Shown here: in pieces, positions 39,587-46,583 of the stretch
How the letters are laid out: each line of letters starts with the position of its first letter
How positions within the stretch are numbered: position 1 is the stretch's first letter
From: Amycolatopsis australiensis
GTDB lineage: Bacteria > Actinomycetota > Actinomycetes > Mycobacteriales > Pseudonocardiaceae
DNA length: 64,000 nt
Direction of reading: 5' to 3'
Assembly (NCBI RefSeq): GCF_900119165.1
Contig: NZ_FPJG01000006.1
Span: 6,820,001-6,884,000, forward strand
Notes under the pieces: generated by a model
What the model was told of the DNA's origin: nothing
What the model saw: the letters and a program-made list of their open reading frames with translations, nothing else
The model's database searches: none
Translations under genes and position numbers: made by a program

Positions 39587-39632
39587 GGCCCCTCCTGACG
39601 CGCGGGCGGAAAGCGAGTAGCGCAAGATTCGA

Positions 39633-39650
39633 ACAATTGCTCATAATTGT
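39633..39650. promoter_or_regulatory. TetR operator candidate before the PPOX gene
   Basis: ACAATT and AATTGT flank a 6-base centre, forming a perfect 6+6 palindrome that ends three bases before the PPOX ATG at 39654 and starts 46 bases from the tetR start. The tight spacing leaves no Shine-Dalgarno site for the PPOX gene. Confidence 0.55.
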
Positions 39651-39653
39651 GCC

Positions 39654-40280
39654 ATGACCAGCACAAATGCGCTGCGCCGTGTATCCATGGCCGAGGTGCG
39701 GGCCCGGCTGGGCGAGCCCGAAGCGATGATCCAGGCGAAGCTCCTCGACCACGTCGACCGGCACGCCCGCCGCTTCATCGCCCACTCGCCCTTCCTGACG
39801 CTGGCGACCGCCGACGCCGCCGGCCGCGCCGACTGCTCGCCCCGCGGCGACTACCCCGGGTTCGTGAAGGTCCTCGACGAGCGGACCCTCGCCCTGCCCG
39901 ACCGCACCGGCAACAAGATCGCCGACTCCTTCCGCAACATCGCCGAGAACGACGGCGTCGGCCTGCTGTTCTTCGTCCCCGGTATGCGGGAGACGCTGCG
40001 CGTCAACGGCAGCGCGTTCGTCACCGACGAACCGGACGTCCTCGCGCGGATGCGCACCGAGGCGAAGGAGCCGATGCTCGCGATCGTCGTCGAGGTCGAG
40101 CAGGTGTACTTCCACTGCGGCCGCGCTTTGATCCGGTCGCGGCTGTGGGACCCGGCGAGCCAGGCGCTGGCCGGCGAGCTGCCCTCGGCCGGCGAGATCG
40201 TCAGCGACCAGCTCGGCATGGACATCGACCCCGCGCAGTTCGAGCAGCTGCTCGAAGCCGGCTACCGGAAGCTGTACTGA
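39654..40280 (+). CDS. Pyridoxamine-5'-phosphate-oxidase-fold flavoprotein (MSMEG_1061-like)
   Basis: A 208-residue split-barrel FMN protein. FLTLATADAAGRADCSPRGDYPGFVKVLDERTLALPDRTGNKIADSFRNI is the core, with the CSPRGD segment at the flavin site, and GLLFFVPGMRETLRVNGSAFVT and EVEQVYFHCGRALIRSRLW follow. Family members bind FMN or F420 and reduce or oxidise small organics. Only one base separates its stop from the VanB-type reductase start, so the two are cotranscribed, with the reductase a plausible electron donor. Expression is probably TetR-controlled through the adjoining palindrome. Confidence 0.88.
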   Translation: MTSTNALRRVSMAEVRARLGEPEAMIQAKLLDHVDRHARRFIAHSPFLTLATADAAGRADCSPRGDYPGFVKVLDERTLALPDRTGNKIADSFRNIAENDGVGLLFFVPGMRETLRVNGSAFVTDEPDVLARMRTEAKEPMLAIVVEVEQVYFHCGRALIRSRLWDPASQALAGELPSAGEIVSDQLGMDIDPAQFEQLLEAGYRKLY

Positions 40281-40281
40281 C

Positions 40282-41169
40282 ATGCAGAAGACGCTTTTGG
40301 AGCGCATCGAGCGCGTCGCCGACGACGTCGTCTCGCTGGTGCTGCGCGGTGACGAGGGCCAGCTGGCGCCGTGGGAGCCGGGCGCGCACATCGACCTCGC
40401 ATTGCCGAACTGGCTGACGCGGCAGTACTCGCTGTGCGGTGACCCCGGCGATCTTGCGGCCCACCGGATCGCGGTCCGCCTCGACCCGCTGAGCCGGGGC
40501 GGCTCGGAGTACGTCCACCTGCACCTGCGGCCGGGCCGGACGCTCGAGGTTTCGCTGCCGCGCAACCACTTCCCGCTGCGGCCCGCGGCCGGCTACCTGT
40601 TCCTGGCCGGCGGGATCGGGATCACGCCGATCGTGCCGATGATGCGGGCCGCCGTCGCTTCCGGGGCGGACGTTTCGCTGGTGTACGCCGGACGGTCGGC
40701 TTCGAGCATGCCGTTCGCGGCGGACCTCGCCGCCGCGTACGGCGACCGCGTGCGGCTGTTCGACCGCGGACGGCCGGACCTGGCGACCTTGACGGCCGGG
40801 CCGGGCACGGAGGTCTACTGCTGCGGGCCGGCGTCGATGCTCGACGCCGCCGAGGCGGTGTTCCCGCGGGTGCACGTCGAGCGCTTCCAGCCGGTGCGGC
40901 GCACGTTCGGGCCGGACACCGCGTTCGAGGCCGGGTGCGCCCGATCGGGGGTGACCGTCCCGGTTCCGGCCGACGAGTCCCTGCTGGACGCGCTGAACCA
41001 CGCCGGGCGGCGGGTGCCATCGGCGTGCCGCGAGGGCGTCTGCGGCAGCTGCCAGGTCTCGGTGCTGGACGGCGAGCCGGAGCACCGCGACGACATCGGT
41101 GCCCCGGCGGGCCGGATGTACCCGTGCGTGTCGCGGTCCCGTTCGCCGCGGCTCGTCCTGGACCTCTGA
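40282..41169 (+). CDS. PDR/VanB-type ferredoxin-domain oxidoreductase
   Basis: A 295-residue phthalate-dioxygenase-reductase-type protein: flavin motif RQYSLCGDP (about 47-55), NAD motif LFLAGGIGITPIVPMMRA (about 108-124), CCGPASMLDAA, and a C-terminal plant-type 2Fe-2S centre with cysteines in SACREGVCGSCQ (about 250-258) and YPCVSR (about 281). It passes electrons from NADH through FMN to its iron-sulphur cluster and on to an oxygenase. No Rieske oxygenase lies nearby; the cotranscribed PPOX protein is the only local partner. Confidence 0.9.
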   Translation: MQKTLLERIERVADDVVSLVLRGDEGQLAPWEPGAHIDLALPNWLTRQYSLCGDPGDLAAHRIAVRLDPLSRGGSEYVHLHLRPGRTLEVSLPRNHFPLRPAAGYLFLAGGIGITPIVPMMRAAVASGADVSLVYAGRSASSMPFAADLAAAYGDRVRLFDRGRPDLATLTAGPGTEVYCCGPASMLDAAEAVFPRVHVERFQPVRRTFGPDTAFEAGCARSGVTVPVPADESLLDALNHAGRRVPSACREGVCGSCQVSVLDGEPEHRDDIGAPAGRMYPCVSRSRSPRLVLDL

Positions 41170-41198
41170 CCGGCCGGTTCGCGTACCATCGCGGGCAG

Positions 41199-41212
41199 CC
41201 TCGACGTCGAGG
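41199..41212. promoter_or_regulatory. 14-bp palindrome overlapping the araC-type gene's ribosome site
   Basis: CCTCGACGTCGAGG is a perfect palindrome whose right edge enters the GAGGAGG ribosome site of the gene starting at 41221. It could be an operator for autoregulation or an RNA hairpin limiting translation. Confidence 0.4.
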
Positions 41213-41220
41213 AGGCAGGC

Positions 41221-42096
41221 GTGGGCGAACTCGGGCTGGCCGACACCAACGGCATCCTCGCGCTGCCCTGGGTCCGCCCGGAACGCACCAGCGCCGGCCT
41301 CGGCTGGGACCGGGTGTACGTCTCCAAGCAGCGGGAACGTCCGTATCGCGCCGAGTTCGGCGCCGCACGCAGCCACCAGCTGATCCTGCACCTCGACGGC
41401 CCGGTGACGGTCCGCCGCGGCGTCGGAACCGCACGCGAGCGCAGCCGCCGCATGCCGGCGGGCGGGCTGTTCCTGCAGCCGTCCCACGCGGACCTGTCGG
41501 TCGAGCTGGGCGGCGAGCTGGACACCGTGCACGTGTACGTCAGCGACGACGCCGTGCAGGAGGCGGCCGGCGAGCAGGCGCCCGTCCGGCTCGCCGAGGA
41601 GCTGGGAAGCACGGATCCCCTGCTCGAACAGCTGGTGCTGAGCCTCGACGGCGTCGTCCGGGACTGGGAGCCGAGCGCCCGCACGTACGCCGACCAGCTG
41701 GCCGCGCTGGTGGCGGCGCAGCTGGTCCGCCGCCACCACGACGGCCGGGCCCACGACCCGGCCCCGGCCCGCGGCCTGTCCGACCGCCGGTTCGCGCGGG
41801 TCCGGGAGGCGATGGCGGAGCGGCTGGCCGAGCCGGTGCCGCTGGCGGAGCTGGCCGCACTGGCCGGGCTGAGCGTCAGCCAGTTTTCCCGGCAGTTCAA
41901 GACGCGCACGGGCCTGCCGCCGCACCGGTACCTGCTGAGGTTGCGGGTGGAGCAGGCGGGCCTGCTGCTGCGCACGGGCGACGAGCCGATCGCGGAGATC
42001 GCCGCCCGCTGCGGCTTCTCCCACCAGGAGCATTTGACCCGGGTGCTGCGCGCGCAACTCGGGACCACGCCGGCGGCCTTGCGCCGAGGCAGCTGA
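41221..42096 (+). CDS. AraC-family transcriptional regulator
   Basis: A 291-residue regulator: a cupin-like N-terminal sensor (about 20-140; HQLILHLDGPVTVRRG, GGLFLQPSHADLSVELGGELDTVHVYV) and a C-terminal double helix-turn-helix (about 185-288; EPVPLAELAALAGLSVSQFSRQFKTRTGLPPHRYLLRLRVEQA and IAEIAARCGFSHQEHLTRVLRAQLGTTPAALRR). GTG at 41221 follows GAGGAGG. It lies upstream of, and in line with, the hydroxyquinol genes but is separated from them by the repeat block, so it may activate them. Aromatic ligand inferred from context. Confidence 0.88.
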   Translation: MGELGLADTNGILALPWVRPERTSAGLGWDRVYVSKQRERPYRAEFGAARSHQLILHLDGPVTVRRGVGTARERSRRMPAGGLFLQPSHADLSVELGGELDTVHVYVSDDAVQEAAGEQAPVRLAEELGSTDPLLEQLVLSLDGVVRDWEPSARTYADQLAALVAAQLVRRHHDGRAHDPAPARGLSDRRFARVREAMAERLAEPVPLAELAALAGLSVSQFSRQFKTRTGLPPHRYLLRLRVEQAGLLLRTGDEPIAEIAARCGFSHQEHLTRVLRAQLGTTPAALRRGS

Positions 42097-43070
42097 CGCC
42101 AAGCGCCACCCGCCCGCGCCACCCGCGCGGCGCACACCAAGCCCGGCTCGGCACGCCAAGCACCCCCGCCGCCGCGCGCCGGGCCGAGCGCCGCTTGGCC
42201 GCCGAACACCCGCCCGCGCCCCACGCACCGGCCCGGCATGCCCAAGCCCGGCCCCGCACGCCAAACGTCCCGCCGCCTCGAGCCCGGGCTCCATCCCCCG
42301 CCAGACCCCCGCGCGGCCCGCACCAAGCCCCGCCGCACAAGCCGCCCGGCACGCCGAGCGCCCCGCCGCCGCGCGCCCGGGCCGCTCCCGCCAGACCACC
42401 CGCGCGGCCCGCACCAAGCCCCGCCGCACAGGCCCGGCCCGGCACGCCGCCGCGCACCCGGAGCTCCATCCCCCGCCAGACCCCCGCGCGGCCCGCACCA
42501 AGCCCCGCCGCACAAGCCCGGCCCGGCACGCCGCCGCGCACCCGGAGCTCCATCCCCCGCCAGACCCCCGCGCGGCCCACACCAAGCCCCGCCGCACAAG
42601 CCCGGCCCGGCACGCCGCCGCGCGCCCGGGCTCCATCCCCCGCCAGACCCCCGCGCGGCCCGCACCAAGCCCCGCCGCACAAGCCCGGCCCGGCACGCCG
42701 CCGCGCGCCCGGGCTCCATCCCCCGCCAGACCCCCGCGCGGCCCGCACCAAGCCCCGCCGCACAAGCCCGGCCCGGCACGCCGCCGCGCGCCCGGGCTCC
42801 ATCCCCCGCCAGACCCCCGCGCGGCCCGCACCAAGCCCCGCCGCACAAGCCCGGCCCGGCACGCCGAGCGCCCCGCCGCCGCGCGCCCGGGCCGCTCCCG
42901 CCAGACCACCCGCGCGGCGCACACCAAGCCCAGCCCCGCACGCCAAACGCCCCGCCGCCGCGGCCCCTGCCCCGCCAGGCCACCCGCCACCACCCCGCAC
43001 GCGCGTTTCGTGCCGTCGCGCAGCACGAACGTGCAGGACCGCGGCCCGCCGGGGCCGGATACTCCCTCGC
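42097..43070. repeat. Non-coding region with a tandem array, 83-bp unit
   Basis: A 974-bp, stop-free, extremely GC-rich block. A unit starting GCTCCATCCCCCGCCAGACC recurs at 42288, 42463, 42547, 42630, 42713 and 42796, with 83-84 bp between the last five; the 42630 and 42713 units are identical over 83 bp. A variant unit (ACGCCGAGCGCCCCGCC onward, about 57 bp) occurs at 42351 and again at 42861, bracketing the five-unit core. The period is not a multiple of three, and reading frames open on both strands give only Pro/Arg/Ala- or Gly/Arg-rich low-complexity strings. No gene is called. The flanks (42097-42287 and 42918-43070) hold degenerate versions. Confidence 0.85.
43057..43062 (+). promoter_or_regulatory. 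Possible -10 box of a leaderless transcript
   Basis: GATACT lies 8 bases before the ATG of the fused dioxygenase gene, and no Shine-Dalgarno sequence is visible. This is the arrangement of leaderless actinomycete mRNAs. No clear -35 was found in the repeat-derived sequence upstream. Confidence 0.35.
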
Positions 43071-44837
43071 ATGACCTCGTTCAGCTACGCCGCCAACCCC
43101 GTCCGGGTGGTCTTCGGCTCCCTTCGCGCCCTCGGCGAGGAGGCCGATCGGCTCGGGCTCGGCCGGGTGCTGCTCGTCGCGGGTTCGCGGTTCGGTGACC
43201 GGGCCGCCGACGCCCTCGGTTCCCGCCTTGCCGCGCGCTTCGCCGGCGCCGCCATGCACACCCCCGTCGACGTCACCGAGCGCGCGCTGAAGGTCGTCGC
43301 CGAGCACGGGGCCGACGGGGTCGTCGCGGTCGGCGGTGGCTCGGCCACCGGGCTCGCCAAGGCGATCGCCCTGCGGACCGGTCTGCCGCAGCTCGTCGTC
43401 CCCACCACTTACGCCGGTTCGGAGCTGACGTCCGTGCTCGGCGAAACCGCCGACGGCCGCAAGACCACCCAGAGGACCCCCAAGGTCCGGCCCGAGACCG
43501 TCCTCTACGACGTCGGCCTCACCCTCGGCCTGCCCGTTTCCACCTCCGCGGCCAGCGGCCTCAACGCCCTCGCCCACGCCGTCGAAGCCCGCTACGCCCC
43601 CGACGCCAACCCGATGACCGACCTGCTCGCCGCCGAGGCCGTCCGGCTGCTCACCGGCGCGCTGCCGCGCATCGCCGCCGATCCGTCCGATGTGGACGCC
43701 CGGACCGATGCCCTGCGCGGTGCCTGGCTGGCCGGCACCTGCCTCGACGCCGTGCAGATGGGCCTGCACCACCGGCTCTGCCACCACCTCGGCGGCAAGT
43801 TCGGCCTGCCCCACGCGGAAACGCACGCCGTCCTGCTCCCGTACGTCATGGCGCACCAGGGTCTCTCCGACGCCGCCGACGTCTTCGAGCTGGCCGCGTC
43901 CCTGCCCATCCCGCATTCGCTCGGCGAACTCGGGCTCACCGAAGCGGATATCGCCGGCGAGCCGGAAGCCGAGCTGCTGCGGCAGGCGCTCGACGGCACC
44001 CGACCGGCCTCGCCGCCGAGCCTCAAGGCGCTCACCAAGCAGGTGACCGACAGCTTCGCCGGTGCCCCGGACCGCGTCCGCGAGCTGCTCACCGACCTCG
44101 TCGAGACGCTGCACGGCTACGCCATCCGCACCGACCTCACGCAGGACGAGTGGGAGTACGCGATCGGCTTCCTGACCCGCGCCGGCCACATCACCACCGA
44201 CACGCGGCAGGAGTTCATCCTGCTGTCGGACACCCTCGGCGTGTCCAGCGTCGTCGACGTCCTGACCAACTCGCGGACCCCGGACACGACGCCGTCGGCC
44301 GTGCTCGGCCCGTTCTACGTGGACGGCCCGCCCGAGACCCCGCAGGGCGCGAACCTCGCCGAAGGCCTGCCGGGCACTCCCCTGGAGGCCGACATCCGGG
44401 TCACGAACACCGACGACGAGCCGGTCGCCGACGCGGTCGTCGACGTCTGGCAGTCCAATGAGGACGGTTTCTACGACGTCCAGCTGCCCGACCTCGACGG
44501 ACCGGTGCTGCGCGCCCGGTTCCGCACCGACGCCGGCGGCAGGCTGCGGTTCCGGTCGATCGTGCCGAGCGCGTACCCGATCCCGGCCGACGGCCCGGTC
44601 GGGCAGATGCTCGACGCCGTCGGCAGGCACCCCTTCCGGGCGCCGCACGTGCACTTCATGATCGCCAAGCCCGGCTACCGGACGCTGATCACGCAGCTGT
44701 TCGTCGCCGGCGGCGAGTACCTCGGCTCCGACACCGTGTTCGGCGTCAAGGACGGCCTGATCGTCGACTTCACCGAGCAGCCCGACCGCACGCGGCGGCT
44801 CGAATTCACCTTCCGGATCTCAGGGAGCGGCGCATGA
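43071..44837 (+). CDS. Fused maleylacetate reductase and hydroxyquinol 1,2-dioxygenase
   Basis: A 588-residue bifunctional protein. Residues 1 to about 330 are an iron-ADH-type maleylacetate reductase (GVVAVGGGSATGLAKAIA about 82-99, PTTYAGSE, metal histidines in MGLHHRLCHHLGG about 229-241 and PHAETHA about 245-251). Residues about 335-588 are an intradiol dioxygenase of the hydroxyquinol type (VLGPFYVDGPPETPQGANL, tyrosine ligands in DGFYDVQ about 468 and AYPIPADG about 502, histidines in APHVHFMI about 526-528). It would cleave hydroxyquinol to maleylacetate and then reduce that to 3-oxoadipate with NAD(P)H. The hydroxylase gene overlaps its stop by 4 bases. Both active sites look complete. 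Confidence 0.9.
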   Translation: MTSFSYAANPVRVVFGSLRALGEEADRLGLGRVLLVAGSRFGDRAADALGSRLAARFAGAAMHTPVDVTERALKVVAEHGADGVVAVGGGSATGLAKAIALRTGLPQLVVPTTYAGSELTSVLGETADGRKTTQRTPKVRPETVLYDVGLTLGLPVSTSAASGLNALAHAVEARYAPDANPMTDLLAAEAVRLLTGALPRIAADPSDVDARTDALRGAWLAGTCLDAVQMGLHHRLCHHLGGKFGLPHAETHAVLLPYVMAHQGLSDAADVFELAASLPIPHSLGELGLTEADIAGEPEAELLRQALDGTRPASPPSLKALTKQVTDSFAGAPDRVRELLTDLVETLHGYAIRTDLTQDEWEYAIGFLTRAGHITTDTRQEFILLSDTLGVSSVVDVLTNSRTPDTTPSAVLGPFYVDGPPETPQGANLAEGLPGTPLEADIRVTNTDDEPVADAVVDVWQSNEDGFYDVQLPDLDGPVLRARFRTDAGGRLRFRSIVPSAYPIPADGPVGQMLDAVGRHPFRAPHVHFMIAKPGYRTLITQLFVAGGEYLGSDTVFGVKDGLIVDFTEQPDRTRRLEFTFRISGSGA

Positions 44838-46576
44838 GCTACGACACCGACGTCATCGTGGTCGGCAGTGGCCCGGCGGGCGGTTCCGCCGCCCTGCTGC
44901 TCGCCACCTACGGCGTGCCCACCGTGCTGGCCACCAAGTACGGCTGGATGGCCAACACGCCCCGCGCGCACATCACCAACCAGCGCACCATGGAGGTGCT
45001 GCGCGACCTCGGCGTCGAACAGCGGGCGCTGGCCGTGGGCACGCCGCCGGAGCTGATGGGCGACACCGTGCTGTGCACGTCGCTGACCGGGCCGGAGATC
45101 GGCCGGATCGCCAGCTGGGGCACCGGCGACCGGTCGGCGTCGGAGTACGCGGCCGCCAGCCCGTGCCACATGATCGACCTGCCGCAGACCTACCTCGAGC
45201 CGATCCTGGCGAGCGAGGCGGCCGCGCGCGGCGCGAAGCTGCGGCTGGACACCGAGTTCCTCGGCTTCACCCAGGACGCCGGCGGCGTCACCGCCCGCTT
45301 CCGCGACCGCGTCCGCGGCGACGAGTTCACGTTGCGGGCCAAGTACCTCGTCGGCGCCGACGGCGCGCGCAGCCGCGTCGCCGAGCAGGCCGGGCTGCCG
45401 ATCGCCGGGCAGACGGGCAAGGCGGGCAGCATGAACATCACGTTCACCGCCGACCTCGCCCGGTACGTCGCGCACCGGCCGAGCGTCCTGTACTGGGTCA
45501 TGCGGCCGGGCGCGCACCTCGGCGGCATCGGGATGGGCCTGGTCCGGATGGTGCGGCCGTGGAACGAATGGCTGCTGACCTGGGGCTACGACATTACCGG
45601 GGCGCCGCCGGAGGTCGACGTCGAAGAGGCGACCCGGCTGGTGCGCGACCTCGTCGGCGACCCTGCGCTGGACGTCGAGATCACCTCGACGTCACTGTGG
45701 ACGGTCAACCACAACTACGCGACCGAGTACCGCAGCGGCCGCGTGTTCTGCGCGGGGGACGCCGTGCACCGGCACCCGCCGTCCAACGGGCTCGGCTCGA
45801 ACACCTCGATCCAGGACTCGTACAACCTCGCCTGGAAGCTCGCGATGGTGCTGCGCGGCGAGGCGGGCGAAGGACTGCTGGACAGCTACACCGCCGAACG
45901 CGCGCCGGTCGGCAAGCAGATCGTCGACCGGGCGAACCTGAGCCGTGACCAGTTCGGGCCGATCTTCGCCGCGCTGGGCATCACCGGCGACACCGACGCC
46001 GACGGCATCACCGCCGGGCTCGAGACGTGCCTCGCGCCGACGGCCGAAGGCGCGCGGAAACGGCGTGAGCTGGAGAAGGCGATCGAGCTGAAGCACTACG
46101 AGTTCAACGCCCACGGCGTCGAGATGGACCAGCGGTACTCCTCGGGCGCGGTGCTGCCCGATGGCGTCGTCACGCCGCCGGACCGCGACCCCGAGCTGTT
46201 CCACCGGCCCAGCACCGAGCCGGGCGCGAAGCTGCCGCACGCCTGGCTGGTCGGGCCGCACGGCCGCCGCGTGTCCACTTTGGACCTCGTCGGCGGCGGC
46301 CGCTGGACGGTGCTGACCGGGCTGACGGGCACGTCCTGGCGCGACGCGGCGGCCAAGGCCGGCGCCGAACTGGGTCTCGACCTGCGTGCGGTACGCATCG
46401 GCGACCCGGAGGCACGCGACGCGTACGGCGACTGGTCCCGGCTGAGCGGCATCGACGAGGACGGCTGCCTGTTGGTCCGCCCGGACGGCTACGTCGCCTG
46501 GCGCCGTCGCACGGCGTCCCCCGAAGCGGCGAAGTCACTCCTAAAGGCCCTCCGCCGCCTCCTGGACCGTGCGTGA
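44834..46576 (+). CDS. FAD-dependent phenol-type hydroxylase (resorcinol/chlorophenol monooxygenase-like)
   Basis: A 580-residue class A flavoprotein monooxygenase: VIVVGSGPAGGSAALLLATYG (residues 8-28), VGADGARSRVAEQAG (about 174-188) and GRVFCAGDAVHRHPPSNGLGSNTSIQDSYNLAWKLA (about 300-335, the FAD GD motif), plus a C-terminal thioredoxin-like domain (about 440-575). The length and NTPRAHITNQRTMEVLRDLG resemble 2,4-dichlorophenol and resorcinol hydroxylases. It should hydroxylate a phenol (resorcinol is the best guess) to hydroxyquinol for the fused dioxygenase; ATGA overlap couples them. Substrate inferred from the operon. Ends 7 bases before a convergent glycosidase gene. Confidence 0.88.
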   Translation: MSYDTDVIVVGSGPAGGSAALLLATYGVPTVLATKYGWMANTPRAHITNQRTMEVLRDLGVEQRALAVGTPPELMGDTVLCTSLTGPEIGRIASWGTGDRSASEYAAASPCHMIDLPQTYLEPILASEAAARGAKLRLDTEFLGFTQDAGGVTARFRDRVRGDEFTLRAKYLVGADGARSRVAEQAGLPIAGQTGKAGSMNITFTADLARYVAHRPSVLYWVMRPGAHLGGIGMGLVRMVRPWNEWLLTWGYDITGAPPEVDVEEATRLVRDLVGDPALDVEITSTSLWTVNHNYATEYRSGRVFCAGDAVHRHPPSNGLGSNTSIQDSYNLAWKLAMVLRGEAGEGLLDSYTAERAPVGKQIVDRANLSRDQFGPIFAALGITGDTDADGITAGLETCLAPTAEGARKRRELEKAIELKHYEFNAHGVEMDQRYSSGAVLPDGVVTPPDRDPELFHRPSTEPGAKLPHAWLVGPHGRRVSTLDLVGGGRWTVLTGLTGTSWRDAAAKAGAELGLDLRAVRIGDPEARDAYGDWSRLSGIDEDGCLLVRPDGYVAWRRRTASPEAAKSLLKALRRLLDRA

Positions 46577-46583
46577 AGCGGTA

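Noticed and set aside
42288..42917. CRISPR array
   Set aside because: Units are contiguous 83-bp tandem repeats without unique spacers, with no cas genes nearby.
40201..44837. Very long open frames on both strands (900-1300 codons) across the araC-hydroxyquinol region
   Set aside because: They exist because the GC-rich tandem array lacks stop codons; the 83-bp period shifts frame and the translations are Arg/Ala/Pro or Gly/Trp low complexity. Real genes end or start at the array edges.
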